DNA of 64,000 nucleotides from Pseudomonas fragi. Its GTDB lineage: Bacteria > Pseudomonadota > Gammaproteobacteria > Pseudomonadales > Pseudomonadaceae. The notes under the pieces were generated by a model, which ran no database searches, had not been told where the DNA came from, and saw only the letters and a list, made by a program, of their open reading frames with translations. The stretch's first letter is position 1; each line of letters begins with the position of its first letter. Both the position numbers and the translations under genes were made by a program. Location of the stretch: the NCBI RefSeq assembly GCF_900105835.1, contig NZ_LT629783.1:868001-932000 (forward strand), given 5' to 3'. Positions 1-9,102 of the stretch are shown here, in pieces.

Positions 1-98
1 ATGGCGGTATCCAGGGTCGCCATGCCGATCCCCAGGGAGATCGCGATCACGGCGGGCAGGCGTTTGTTGCTGGGCAAGCCATCGGCAATTGAAGACAT
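1..98 (-). CDS. MFS transporter, N-terminal fragment (partial)
   Basis: The gene starts with ATG at 98 and runs off the left edge after 32 codons. The visible peptide starts MSSIADGLPSNKRLPA and continues VIAISLGIGMATLDTA. This hydrophilic leader followed by a first membrane helix containing a LDTA motif is typical of 14-helix drug:H+ antiporters of the DHA2 (EmrB/QacA) group, where an Asp sits in helix 1. It is divergent from the PQQ dehydrogenase gene at 341. Family is inferred from about 30 residues only, and the substrate cannot be guessed. Confidence 0.6.
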   Translation of the reverse strand, partial: MSSIADGLPSNKRLPAVIAISLGIGMATLDTA

Positions 99-340
99 GA
101 ATCATCCGCACACAGACAAAGAGCTCAAGATTAAGGGCTGCAGCGGTTTTTTTCAGCGGCGGATTGCTCACTCGGACGAAATTTCATGTTCGTCGTTGCC
201 CTCGCCACAGCAGCGGATTATTGCTGCTTTACCAACAATGTTTCTCAAACCTGCGGATTTATCGAAAAAACCATCCGCATAGACTGCTCCTGATTAATGA
301 ATACCGATATGTGTGTATCAACCATGGAGCATTTAACAAC
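99..340. promoter_or_regulatory. Divergent intergenic region with two 6-8-6 inverted repeats
   Basis: This gap lies between the divergent MFS and PQQ-dehydrogenase genes. It holds two short inverted repeats with the same geometry. One is GACGAA at 175-180 and TTCGTC at 189-194, around an 8-bp spacer. The other is AGCAGC at 209-214 and GCTGCT at 223-228, also around 8 bp. They could be operator sites or chance; no regulator gene lies beside them. Confidence 0.3.
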
Positions 341-2764
341 ATGACGGACAGTAAACAGCCCCCGGCTGGTAATAGTGCGCGGGTGCTATTTTCCCTGCTG
401 GTATTGGTCGTATCACTGGCCCTGATATATGGCGGGGTCAAGCTGGTGGCTCTGGGAGGATCCAGTTACTACCTGATCGCGGGCCTGGCTTATCTGCTGC
501 TGGCGGTGCTGTTTTTTTTGCGCAAGCGCATCGGCATCAGTCTTTCAGTGGCCATTTTCCTGGCAACGTGCGTCTGGGCATTTTATGAAGTGGGTCAGTT
601 CAGCTATTGGCAACTGCTGCCACGCCTGGTCGTCCCGGCCATTATCCTGACCCTCAGTCTGTGGGTCGGCGCGACCTTGCCAGGCCTTCCCCTGAACACC
701 CGGCGTGCGGCTAACCGCAGCGGTGTTGCAGTGTTCGTGGCGTTGATCGCCACCTTGATCGCTGCGTTTTACCCCCACGGCGCTATCTCCAACCCGGTCG
801 CCGCGTCTGACCCGGCGCCGGCCGCTGAGCCATCACCGGCTGCGCAAAACTGGGAGTTCTTTGGCCGCAATGCATCGGGTACCCGCTTTGCGCCTTACAC
901 TCAAATCACCCCGGACAATGTCAATGACCTGCAAGTGGCCTGGGTCTACCGTACGGGCCGCCGCACCAGCGGCCCGGGCGCGGGTGTCGACGAAAATACC
1001 CCGTTGCAGATCGGCAATGTGCTGTACTCCTGCACCCCGGAAAACCTGATCACCGCCCTTGACGCCGATACCGGCAAGCCGCTGTGGAAGTTCGATCCTC
1101 ACGCCAAAAGCGAAGAGCATGTTACTTGCCGGGGCGTGGGCTATTACGACATCGACAAGGACGACAGCCTGAGTGCTGAAGTCAAAGCGTCCTACAACGA
1201 TCAACAGCAATGCCGTCAGCGCATTCTGGTGTCCTCTGTGGATGCCCGTTTGTTTGCCCTGGATGCCCAGAGCGGCGCCCTGTGCCCGAGCTTTGGCGAC
1301 AACGGCTATGTTGACCTGAAAAAAGGCATGGGCCCCACCGAACACAGCAAGCGCTACCACCCCACTTCCCTGCCGGTGGTCATGGGCCATCTCACGGTGG
1401 TGGGTGGCTGGGTGCGGGATATTGTGGCCGGAGAACCTTCAGGTGCCGTGCGCGCATTTGATGTGCTGACCGGTAAGCTGGCCTGGGCTTGGGATGTGGG
1501 TGCGCCGCAAAACAGCGACGTCACAGAGGCCGATCATCAGTTCGCCCTGGAAACCCCCAATGTATGGACCATTCCGACTTACGACAAAGAGCTGAACCTG
1601 GTCTACCTGCCCACCGGCAACGGCCCGCCCGACTATTGGGGCGGCGACCGCAACCAGGCCAAGGAGAAATACGGCTCGGCCGTGGTCGCTGTGGATGCTT
1701 CGACCGGCAAGGCCAAGTGGGTGTACCAGACCGTCCATCACGATGTCTGGGACTATGACCTGCCTTCGCAGCCTGTGCTGTATGACATCAAGAATGCCCA
1801 GGGCGTGAAAACCCCGGTGCTGATCCAGACCACCAAGACGGGCAATATCTTTGTCCTGGACCGGCGCACGGGCCTGCCGGTGACCGCCGTTGAAGAACGC
1901 GCCGTACCAACCTCCCCTGCAGCCGTAGGCGAACACCTGTCGCCGACCCAACCGTTCTCGACAGGCATGCCGATGATTGGCGCCGAGCCGCTGACCGAAA
2001 AATCCATGTGGGGCGTGAGCACATTCGACCAGCTCTATTGCCGGATCCTGTTCAAGGATTCGGTCTATATGGGCCCGTTCACCCCTCCGGGCGAAAAGCC
2101 CTATATTGAATGGCCGGGCTTGCTGGGCGGGATGAACTGGGGCGGGATTGCCATTGACGAAAACACCGGCATGATGTTCGTCAATGACATGCGCATGCCC
2201 CTGCGCATGGCACTGGTCACCAAGGAAGACACGAACAAGTTCAAGGTGTCGACCGACGAAGTGCCAGGCTTCATGGGTACCATTCGCCCGCAAGTGGCCG
2301 GTATTTATGGCGGTGTAAAAATCGACATTCTCCAGTCGCCCCTGGGCGTGCCGTGCAACACCCCGCCGTTCGGCAGCATGAGTGCGATTGACCTCAATAC
2401 GCAGAAACTGGTCTGGCAGGTCCCGCTGGGCACTGTCCAGGATACCGGGCCGCTGGGGATCAAGACCCACATGCCGGTGCCGCTGGGCATGCCGACCCTG
2501 GGCGGCCCCACCGCCACCGCTTCCGGGCTGGTGTTCTTTGCCGGTACCCAGGATTACTACCTGCGCGCCCTGGATTCGAAAACAGGCAAGCAAGTGTGGA
2601 AGGCCCGCTTGCCGGTGGGTGCGGTAGCGGCACCGCTGATCTACAAGTCACCCGCCACAGGCAAGCAATATGTGGTGATCTCGGCGGGGGGGATGAGCCA
2701 TTCGCCTGACGTGGGCGACTACATCATTGCCTATGCGCTGCCGGATGCTGTTGGCAAAGAGTAA
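341..2764 (+). CDS. Membrane-bound PQQ-dependent dehydrogenase, glucose/quinate/shikimate family
   Basis: 807 aa, the usual length for Gcd/QuiA-type enzymes. These oxidise glucose to gluconolactone, or quinate/shikimate to the 3-dehydro acid, on the periplasmic side and feed electrons to ubiquinone. About residues 15-140 hold five hydrophobic segments forming the membrane anchor, followed by a Pro/Ala-rich linker and the eight-bladed PQQ propeller starting near NWEFFGRNASGTRFAP. The motifs TALDADTGKPLWKFDP and HVTCRGVGYY match the family. The longer frame is open upstream, but ATG 341 with GGAG at 326-329 gives the normal N-terminus. Gcd (gene gcd) and QuiA cannot be separated by eye, and no oprB porin or quinate genes lie beside it. 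Confidence 0.9.
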   Translation: MTDSKQPPAGNSARVLFSLLVLVVSLALIYGGVKLVALGGSSYYLIAGLAYLLLAVLFFLRKRIGISLSVAIFLATCVWAFYEVGQFSYWQLLPRLVVPAIILTLSLWVGATLPGLPLNTRRAANRSGVAVFVALIATLIAAFYPHGAISNPVAASDPAPAAEPSPAAQNWEFFGRNASGTRFAPYTQITPDNVNDLQVAWVYRTGRRTSGPGAGVDENTPLQIGNVLYSCTPENLITALDADTGKPLWKFDPHAKSEEHVTCRGVGYYDIDKDDSLSAEVKASYNDQQQCRQRILVSSVDARLFALDAQSGALCPSFGDNGYVDLKKGMGPTEHSKRYHPTSLPVVMGHLTVVGGWVRDIVAGEPSGAVRAFDVLTGKLAWAWDVGAPQNSDVTEADHQFALETPNVWTIPTYDKELNLVYLPTGNGPPDYWGGDRNQAKEKYGSAVVAVDASTGKAKWVYQTVHHDVWDYDLPSQPVLYDIKNAQGVKTPVLIQTTKTGNIFVLDRRTGLPVTAVEERAVPTSPAAVGEHLSPTQPFSTGMPMIGAEPLTEKSMWGVSTFDQLYCRILFKDSVYMGPFTPPGEKPYIEWPGLLGGMNWGGIAIDENTGMMFVNDMRMPLRMALVTKEDTNKFKVSTDEVPGFMGTIRPQVAGIYGGVKIDILQSPLGVPCNTPPFGSMSAIDLNTQKLVWQVPLGTVQDTGPLGIKTHMPVPLGMPTLGGPTATASGLVFFAGTQDYYLRALDSKTGKQVWKARLPVGAVAAPLIYKSPATGKQYVVISAGGMSHSPDVGDYIIAYALPDAVGKE

Positions 2765-2805
2765 GGCTCTGGCCTTGTAGGCACTTTGATGTGGGAGAGG
2801 GAGCT

Positions 2806-2873
2806 GGCCGCAAGCGGCCTCAATATCTCCACTGATCAGCCCCCTCTCCCTCCGGGAGAGGGTTGGGGTGAGG
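2806..2873. terminator. Convergent-gene hairpins and lone copy of the CTCCGGGAGAGGG repeat
   Basis: Between the convergent dehydrogenase and LysR genes there are two perfect hairpins: GGCCGC/GCGGCC (2806-2819) and CCCTCTCCC/GGGAGAGGG (2842-2862, loop TCC). The second continues as GGTTGGGGTGAGG and equals the right arm of the long inverted repeat at 54449-54560, so it is a dispersed repeat. It may act as a bidirectional terminator, although no clear T-tract follows. Confidence 0.5.
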
Positions 2874-2908
2874 AGCTCAGCGCAATGCTTGCCCTGCATC
2901 CCGTCAGG

Positions 2909-3796
2909 TCATGCCGGCTGCAAACGCTCGACAATGAACGTCACAAAGGCATTGAGCTTGGGCAGTGCTTTTTTGCTGCGTGGATAGACCATCTGTACCG
3001 GTTTGGGTGCCGGTGCACAGGCATCCATGATGGTTACCAGCTCACCTTTGGCCAGGGCCTCGGCGACCAGAAAGTCGGGTTGCATCAAGATGCCGTTGCC
3101 GGCGATCGCCGCTTGCAGGAGGACCTGACCGTCGTTGCTTCTGAGCACCGCGTGATCGGGCCAGGGCATGGTTTTATTACCGTGTTGCAGGGGCCAGGCG
3201 AAACGGTTGGTCCACGAGGTGTGGGTGAGGATTCGGTGCTGGTAGAGCTGCTCCGGCGTCTGTGGCTCCTGGTGCGTTTGCAGGTACCCGGGTGCTGCGC
3301 AAATAACCATTCGGTACGGTGGCAGCGGCCTTGATTCGAGGTTGACCTCAATCAGCTCGGATATCCTGAAACCCAGATCAAATGAGCTTTCGTGCAAATC
3401 CGCCACGTCGTTGCTGAGGATCAGCTCCACTTGCACGTCCGGGTACAGCTGCATGAACTCGTTCACCAGCGGCCCCACCAGCGTGACGCCCAGGGTCATG
3501 GGCGCAGTCATGCGCAGCAGCCCGCCCGGCTTGCCAGTGGAGGCTTCGACCCGGCTCCAGGCGTACTTGATCTGTTCAAGGGCCTTTTTCGACTCTTCAT
3601 AAAACAGCCGCCCCTCACCTGTCACCGACTGGCGGCGGGTAGTTCGTTGAATCAGCTTGCTGTTGAGTGCTGTTTCAAGGCTCTGAATATGGCGCCCCAC
3701 CATCACCGCCGACATGTCCACCCGGACTGCCGCGTCGGCAAAACTGCCGGCCTCGACCACAGCCACAAAAACTTCCATCTGCCTGAGCTTGCTCAT
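2909..3796 (-). CDS. LysR-family transcriptional regulator
   Basis: 295 aa. The N-terminal winged helix-turn-helix runs from MSKLRQMEVFVAVVEAGSFA through about residue 60, followed by a periplasmic-binding-protein-like effector domain (from about residue 90). It fits the CrgA/DmlR-like subgroup of LysR proteins. Start ATG 3796 gives the standard N-terminus; the upstream in-frame extension (to 3883) has no homology-like features. The gene is divergent from the D-cysteine desulfhydrase-like gene at 4030 across 233 bp, the usual arrangement for a LysR protein controlling its neighbour, so that gene is the likeliest target (inference). The effector is unknown. Confidence 0.88.
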   Translation of the reverse strand: MSKLRQMEVFVAVVEAGSFADAAVRVDMSAVMVGRHIQSLETALNSKLIQRTTRRQSVTGEGRLFYEESKKALEQIKYAWSRVEASTGKPGGLLRMTAPMTLGVTLVGPLVNEFMQLYPDVQVELILSNDVADLHESSFDLGFRISELIEVNLESRPLPPYRMVICAAPGYLQTHQEPQTPEQLYQHRILTHTSWTNRFAWPLQHGNKTMPWPDHAVLRSNDGQVLLQAAIAGNGILMQPDFLVAEALAKGELVTIMDACAPAPKPVQMVYPRSKKALPKLNAFVTFIVERLQPA

Positions 3797-4029
3797 AAAA
3801 CCGCCTTCTGGCCACGCTGGAAAAATAAACGGCCCATCGGCACGCCCATGCTTTTCATCTGAGTTTAAGCGCTTGTCAGGCATAAATTAAACGGGCTTTT
3901 TATCTATAAAACCCGGGCCATCCATTACAAACTTTCAGTTCCACCAGTCCTAACTCTTACTGCATTTATTGCCGCCCATTTAACCCCTACAGTTAGGCCC
4001 CATTCAATTGAACACTCAGGTATCAACCC

Positions 4030-5067
4030 ATGCAAACCGTACTGGACAAGGCGCTGAGCGCGTTTCCCCGCGCCGACCTGTTACAGGGCCCTACTCCGAT
4101 TCAACGGGCCAGCCGCCTTGAACAACAGCTGGGTTTGCATGAGCAGCAAGTGCAGCTGTATATCAAGCGCGATGACCATATGCTGATCGGTGGTGGCGGC
4201 AACAAGTTGCGCAAACTTGAGTTTCACTTGGGCGCAGCCCTCCAGGACGGTATTGATACGATCATCACCGTGGGCGGCATCCAGTCCAATCATGCCCGGC
4301 TGACGGCGGCGGTCTGTGCTCGCCAGGGCATCGACTGTGAATTGATCCTCAGCCGTGCCGTGCCCAGGTACGACGCCGATTACGAACTCAACGGCAACAG
4401 GCTCCTCGATCATCTGTTTGGCGCCCGGGTGCAGGTACTGGCTCGGGGTGAAGACCCGTTGGCACAGGCCGACATCAGAGCAGAGCAACTGCGTGCGGCG
4501 GGGCGCAAGCCGCTGGTGATCCCCACCGGCGGCTCCACCCCGGCAGGTTGTCTGGGTTACGCCCGCTGCGCGGCGGAGATCCTGGCGCAGGAAACACAGC
4601 TGGGGGTGCGGTTCAGCCAGGTCATGGTGCCCAACGGCAGTGCCGGCACCCATGCCGGACTTGCCGCCGGTTTTGAACTGCTTGGGCGCGGCGCGGCAAC
4701 GGTCCGGTCCTGGTCGGTGCTGGCGGATCGCGACACGGCGGCGGCGGCCAGAACCCTGCAACTGACCCGCCAGACCCTGGCCCTGCTGGGCAGCTCGGCG
4801 GCCCTGCGCACAGACGCTATCGACATCGATGGCAGCCAGTTGGGCGAAGGTTACGGCTTGCCGACCCCGGCCATGCTCGAAGCGGTAGGCCTGCTGGCCC
4901 GTTGCGAAGGTTTACTGGTGGACCCGGTGTACTCGGGCAAGGCCTTGGCCGGCCTGCTGAGCGACTTGCGCCAGGGCCGTTACCAGGCTGGCGATAATCT
5001 GCTGTTTGTGATGACCGGTGGCACACCGGGGTTGTATGCCTACAGGGACATTTTTAGCGGCCATTGA
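4030..5067 (+). CDS. dcyD: D-cysteine desulfhydrase-like PLP enzyme (ACC deaminase family)
   Basis: 345 aa, fold-type II PLP enzyme. The Schiff-base lysine is Lys59 in GGGGNKLRKLEF and the catalytic serine is Ser86 in GGIQSNHAR. In true ACC deaminases the region DPVY-E-GK carries a key Glu and the C-terminal region a Leu. Here the equivalents are Ser302 (DPVYSGKAL) and Thr329 (VMTGGTPGLYAY), the pair known from D-cysteine desulfhydrases. The enzyme should therefore convert D-cysteine (or a related D-amino acid) to pyruvate, sulfide and ammonia in the cytosol, not degrade ACC. It stands alone, divergent from the LysR regulator. The symbol is by family and the exact substrate is not proven. Confidence 0.82.
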   Translation: MQTVLDKALSAFPRADLLQGPTPIQRASRLEQQLGLHEQQVQLYIKRDDHMLIGGGGNKLRKLEFHLGAALQDGIDTIITVGGIQSNHARLTAAVCARQGIDCELILSRAVPRYDADYELNGNRLLDHLFGARVQVLARGEDPLAQADIRAEQLRAAGRKPLVIPTGGSTPAGCLGYARCAAEILAQETQLGVRFSQVMVPNGSAGTHAGLAAGFELLGRGAATVRSWSVLADRDTAAAARTLQLTRQTLALLGSSAALRTDAIDIDGSQLGEGYGLPTPAMLEAVGLLARCEGLLVDPVYSGKALAGLLSDLRQGRYQAGDNLLFVMTGGTPGLYAYRDIFSGH

Positions 5068-5072
5068 CCGCG

Positions 5073-6071
5073 TCAGCAGGACTCGCGCTCAACCAGCGGG
5101 CAGGCAACCTTGTGCACGGCGCAGTCGTCCAGACCTTCAATCAGGTGCAGCACCGCACGCCGGCCCATGTCGTAATACGGCAGCTGCACGGTGCTCAAGG
5201 GCGGGTAAAACAGCTCGGCAACCCCCACCATATTGTCAAAACCCAGCACCGCCACATCCTGCGGGATACGCAAGCCGCGGCTGAGCAGATACTGATACGC
5301 GACCAGGGCAATCCGGTCGTTGCCGCAAATCAGCAGGTCAAAGGGCGCCTGCCCTTCACCCTCACGCAACTTTTGTTCCAGTACAACCAGCGTTTCCTGA
5401 TAGCCATCATCGTTGGACAGGTCATATTGCGGCACTTGCGCAGCCTCAATCCCGGCCTCGCCCAGGGCACGGGCCAACCCGCTCTGGCGCAGCCCCCAGG
5501 CCATGCTGCTTCGCGGCAGGTTTATGCATAGCGGACGGCGATAACCTTGTCGCAGCGCCTGGCGGACCGCCTGATACTGCCCGTCTTCATCGTCTGATAT
5601 ATAGCAGGCAATGCCGGGGTCGGTGCTGACGCAATTGCCCAGTACCAGCGGCACACTGCGCAGTACCCGGGGAATGTCCACCCGCCGCAGCTGCATGGCG
5701 CTGAAGATGATGCCGTCCGGTTGATGGGAGAGCATCAACTCGATGGCCTGCTGGTCTGGCGGGGTTTCAAACACGTTGAGGATAAACACGTTCCAGCCAT
5801 GTTCGCGGGCCGTGTGCTCCATCGACAGCAGCATGTCAACGGCAAAAGGCGTGGTGGCCGTGTCCAGGGCAAAGATACCGATGGTCTTGCCACTGGAATG
5901 CCCGCCACGGGTCTTGCGCGCCGAGAGGCTGGGCACATAGCCAAGTGTTTCGACGGCCTGCAGCACTTTGGCCAGGGTCTCCTGGTTCAACTTTCCCGGG
6001 GTATTGAGGGCCCTGGAAACGGTCATCAGGGAAACCCCCGCCAGCCGTGCAACATCTTTTACTGAGGCCAT
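5073..6071 (-). CDS. cscR: LacI-family repressor of the sucrose operon
   Basis: 332 aa. The N-terminal LacI-type helix-turn-helix and hinge are plain (ASVKDVARLAGVSLMTVSRA), followed by a periplasmic-binding-protein-like sugar-sensing core. It is the third gene after the permease and GH32 hydrolase on the same strand, 102 bp behind the hydrolase, which makes it the local sucrose (or sucrose-like) sensor. The palindrome GTTAACGTTAAC in front of the permease has the CG centre usual for LacI-family operators and is its likely target. The gene converges on the D-cysteine desulfhydrase gene, with only 5 bp between the stops. Confidence 0.85.
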   Translation of the reverse strand: MASVKDVARLAGVSLMTVSRALNTPGKLNQETLAKVLQAVETLGYVPSLSARKTRGGHSSGKTIGIFALDTATTPFAVDMLLSMEHTAREHGWNVFILNVFETPPDQQAIELMLSHQPDGIIFSAMQLRRVDIPRVLRSVPLVLGNCVSTDPGIACYISDDEDGQYQAVRQALRQGYRRPLCINLPRSSMAWGLRQSGLARALGEAGIEAAQVPQYDLSNDDGYQETLVVLEQKLREGEGQAPFDLLICGNDRIALVAYQYLLSRGLRIPQDVAVLGFDNMVGVAELFYPPLSTVQLPYYDMGRRAVLHLIEGLDDCAVHKVACPLVERESC

Positions 6072-6098
6072 CGGTGCGCGCCATTACCTGTCTGGCCG

Positions 6099-6114
6099 GG
6101 CATGATGTCATGCC
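6099..6114. promoter_or_regulatory. Inverted repeat upstream of the LacI-family gene
   Basis: GGCATGA-TG-TCATGCC lies 28 bp before the LacI-type start codon, in the 102-bp gap after the hydrolase gene. Arms of 7 bp with a 2-bp centre could be an operator or an RNA hairpin. It does not resemble the GTTAACGTTAAC site, so it is not obviously an autoregulatory site. Confidence 0.3.
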
Positions 6115-6173
6115 TGCCAGCGGCAGAACAGCGCCAACCCGGGCGCCGCCGCCCCTGTGCAAAAACCTTGGCC

Positions 6174-7673
6174 TCAAAGCTGCAGATCAGCCAGCCCCCA
6201 TACCAGGGCTTCGCCAAAGTGCCCTGTGCCATTGACGGCATACGCCCGCAGCGCAAGGCTGTTGGCGTGCGGGTAAATCCGGCTGCTCAGGCTCCAGGCG
6301 CCATCATCGACAAACACTTCAATGGACGAGCGATCGAGAAAAATCCGCAGGGCAATGTGTGTCTGGTCCGCCGCAACAGGTACGCTGCGAACCCCGCTCA
6401 CCCCGGCACCCGAGTGCTGCCGGTCGAGCACCAGGCGGCGGGCCATGGCATCGTAGTACAGCAGGGTTTGCTCCTGCTGGTCATCGCTGCAGCGCAATGC
6501 CAGGCCGAAATGCTCGGCGCTGCTGCGGGCAATATCCAGCTCAATCTCGAGTTCCAGCAGCGCGCCCCTGGCCTCGAGCAACTGGCTCGCGGATTTGACC
6601 TGACCTATCTGCAGCACCTGCCCGGACTGCCTCAACGCCACCAGCTCGCGGGCCGGACGCATCCGCAGCCGGTCACCGTCGCGGCTCAATTCGCGGGGTA
6701 ATGTCAGCGCGCCGCACCAGTGTTCGGCCTGGCTGGGCATCGGGCTTTCCCACATATCCATCCAGGCCCAAAGCAGACGACGACCGTCGGGCGCCAGCAG
6801 GGTCTGGGCGGCATAGAAATCGTGGCCATGATCGAGTTCATGCAGCGGGCCGCAGGGCTTGAACACGCCCTTATCGTCCAGTTGGCCCACCCGGTAGCTG
6901 TTCTGGTACAGGTTCCAGTTGTCGTATCCAACGGGGTTCAGGCCCTGGGGCGAATACAGCAGCACATCGCGGCCATCCAGTGCAAAGATGTCCGGACACT
7001 CCCACATATAGCCATCCGGCTCGCGCTGGCCTTGCAGGGCACAGCCCAGAAAGTCCCAGTGCAACAGGTCAGCAGATCGATAAAGCAGCAACTGCGGGTC
7101 ATCGCCCAGCCGCGCGCCCAGTGCCATCCACCATGCACCGTTGCGCGGCCACACCTTGGGGTCGCGAATATGCATGATGGCGGGGTCCGGCGGTGTCTCG
7201 ATGACCGGCCCGAGCTTGGTGAAGGTAATACCATCGGTGCTGCTGGCCAGGCACTGGACCTGGCGGATGTGCTGGTCATCACCCGGCTCTTGCAACCAGA
7301 TGTGGCCGGTATAAATCAGGTAGAGGGTGTCATCGAGCACCACTGCCGAGCCAGAAAAGCAGCCATCGCGGTCGTAGTCGTCACCGGGCGCCAGGGCAAT
7401 CGGCAAATGCTGCCAATGCACCAGATCGTCGCTACAGGCGTGCCCCCAGTGCATGGGGCCCCATTGCGCAGAAAATGGATGGTGCTGATAAAACACATGG
7501 TATTGGCCGCGAAAGAACACCAGCCCGTTAGGGTCGTTCATCCAGCCGGCCGCAGGGGCCAGGTGATAAGCGAGGCGATAGTCGTTGCCGCGTTCGGGCA
7601 GTGTTTGCGCGATGGCGCGATGGGCCTTGTCCAGCCGTACAGCGTGCATGGGGTGGTCCTTGTCAGGGTTCAT
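6174..7673 (-). CDS. cscA: Sucrose hydrolase, glycoside hydrolase family 32
   Basis: 499 aa. GH32 hallmarks are in place: nucleophile Asp47 in WMNDPNG, the RDP triad at 170-172 (IRDPKVW) and acid/base Glu225 in ECPDIF. A C-terminal beta-sandwich follows. No signal peptide is visible, so it acts in the cytosol on sugar imported by the partner permease. Because that permease is an H+ symporter and not a PTS, free sucrose instead of sucrose-6-phosphate is the probable substrate (inference). ATG 7673 overlaps the end of the permease gene by 11 bp, showing translational coupling; a longer upstream frame is only a shadow of the permease. Confidence 0.9.
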   Translation of the reverse strand: MNPDKDHPMHAVRLDKAHRAIAQTLPERGNDYRLAYHLAPAAGWMNDPNGLVFFRGQYHVFYQHHPFSAQWGPMHWGHACSDDLVHWQHLPIALAPGDDYDRDGCFSGSAVVLDDTLYLIYTGHIWLQEPGDDQHIRQVQCLASSTDGITFTKLGPVIETPPDPAIMHIRDPKVWPRNGAWWMALGARLGDDPQLLLYRSADLLHWDFLGCALQGQREPDGYMWECPDIFALDGRDVLLYSPQGLNPVGYDNWNLYQNSYRVGQLDDKGVFKPCGPLHELDHGHDFYAAQTLLAPDGRRLLWAWMDMWESPMPSQAEHWCGALTLPRELSRDGDRLRMRPARELVALRQSGQVLQIGQVKSASQLLEARGALLELEIELDIARSSAEHFGLALRCSDDQQEQTLLYYDAMARRLVLDRQHSGAGVSGVRSVPVAADQTHIALRIFLDRSSIEVFVDDGAWSLSSRIYPHANSLALRAYAVNGTGHFGEALVWGLADLQL

Positions 7674-8955
7674 AACGGGTAACCGATTGAGTGATAGCGG
7701 GCATTGCCAGCGCCTCTGCCACACTGGCCTTGCGCGGCGGCGGCCGGGGGTCGTTGCGCAGCAGGCTCCAGGACAACAACAGGCAGGCACCTGCCAGTGC
7801 GGACATCACCAGGTACACGTCGGCAAATCCGTACTGGTCATAACCGTAGCCCACCAGTGGCGAGAGGAGCATGGCGGTGAGCTGTTGGGCAAAATGAAAG
7901 CCCACCAGATAGATCGAGGCCGACAGGCGCGGGTCGAAATTAAACGCGATATATTTGAATACCGAGACCAGCAGGATCGGCACCTCTACCGCATGCAGCA
8001 TCTTGAACACGGCGATGGCCCAGGTTTCTGTGGCCAGGCCGGAACCGAGAATGCGAAAAAACATGATGCTGCCCGCCAGGATCAGCCCGTATTTCGCACC
8101 GGTACGCCCGACCACCCAGGGCGCAACCAGGAGCAGGCCCGCTTCCAGCAAGACCTGGGATGAATTCAGGTAACCATAGGCCTGGATGCCCTGTTCCGGG
8201 GTCGAAAAAAACGACGAGAAATACACTGGAAACTGCTGCTCGTAGATCATGTAGATCCCGCAAACCCCGGTCAGGTAAACACTGAAGGCCCAAAACCGCG
8301 GCAGCTTGAGCAATGCCCACAGGTCGCTGACGGTTACCGGCACAGCGCCGCTTTCGCCGCCGCAGGCGCCGGGTTGCTTGAAGCGGCTCAAGTCCAGCCG
8401 AAACAGGATCAGTAAAAACACCGCGCCGGCAGCACTGCTCATATAGAAGGCAATATTGGGATCAATATTGAACACCACGCCCACAATGCAGGTGGCCGCC
8501 GCCCAGCCCAAGGAACCCCACATCCTGCTGGTACCAAATTCAAAACCCACATGCCGGGACAGGCGTTCGGTATAACTCTCGATCACGCCCACCCCCGCCA
8601 GCATGGCAAAGGCCAGAAAAATCGCCCCCACCACGGCGCCCAGCACCACGTTTTGAGCCAGCAAGTGGCTGTAGACATAAATTGCGAACGGCGCTGCAGC
8701 ACACAGCAGCACGCCAATCCACACCAGCAGTTTTCTCGACAACCCGAGCTTGTCCTGCAAGGCCCCGTAGAACGGCTGGATCAGCAACGCCGCGATCGCG
8801 TTGGCGGCGAACACATAGCCGGTCTGCGCACCATTGAGGCCGATGACCTGATGCAGCCAGATGGAGAACAGCGAGTAGCTGGAAGACCAGGAAAAGAAGA
8901 AGAAAAACAGTAAACCGCTGATAAGCCAGTAATCACGCTTGACCGTCCGCTGCAT
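7663..8955 (-). CDS. cscB: Oligosaccharide:H+ symporter (LacY/CscB type), probable sucrose permease
   Basis: 430 aa, 12 hydrophobic segments. The N-terminus (DYWLISGLLFFFFFSWSSSY) and the later IESYTERLSRHVGFEFG segment match the LacY/RafB/CscB family, in which sugar enters the cytosol with a proton. First gene of a minus-strand operon with the GH32 hydrolase and LacI repressor, so sucrose is the likeliest cargo. A ribosome-binding AGAGG lies about 9 bp before ATG 8955, and the LacI-type operator lies 27 bp upstream. Confidence 0.88.
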   Translation of the reverse strand: MQRTVKRDYWLISGLLFFFFFSWSSSYSLFSIWLHQVIGLNGAQTGYVFAANAIAALLIQPFYGALQDKLGLSRKLLVWIGVLLCAAAPFAIYVYSHLLAQNVVLGAVVGAIFLAFAMLAGVGVIESYTERLSRHVGFEFGTSRMWGSLGWAAATCIVGVVFNIDPNIAFYMSSAAGAVFLLILFRLDLSRFKQPGACGGESGAVPVTVSDLWALLKLPRFWAFSVYLTGVCGIYMIYEQQFPVYFSSFFSTPEQGIQAYGYLNSSQVLLEAGLLLVAPWVVGRTGAKYGLILAGSIMFFRILGSGLATETWAIAVFKMLHAVEVPILLVSVFKYIAFNFDPRLSASIYLVGFHFAQQLTAMLLSPLVGYGYDQYGFADVYLVMSALAGACLLLSWSLLRNDPRPPPRKASVAEALAMPAITQSVTRYEP

Positions 8956-8981
8956 GGGTTGCGCCTCTTGTTATTATTTAA

Positions 8982-8993
8982 GTTAACGTTAAC
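8982..8993. promoter_or_regulatory. LacI-type operator of the sucrose operon
   Basis: GTTAACGTTAAC is a perfect 12-bp palindrome with a central CG, the symmetry bound by LacI-family repressors. It sits 27 bp upstream of the sucrose permease start, inside an A/T-rich stretch that would serve as promoter, and the operon encodes a LacI-family protein. Confidence 0.75.
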
Positions 8994-9102
8994 ATTTCCT
9001 CCTATTACGGCTGCCAATGGCTTCGCTGTCAAGCACCGGGCGCTGCAGAGCGCCTGGCAAAACAAGCAAAAACCCATCGTGCAGGCTGACGCATGCTGGG
9101 GT

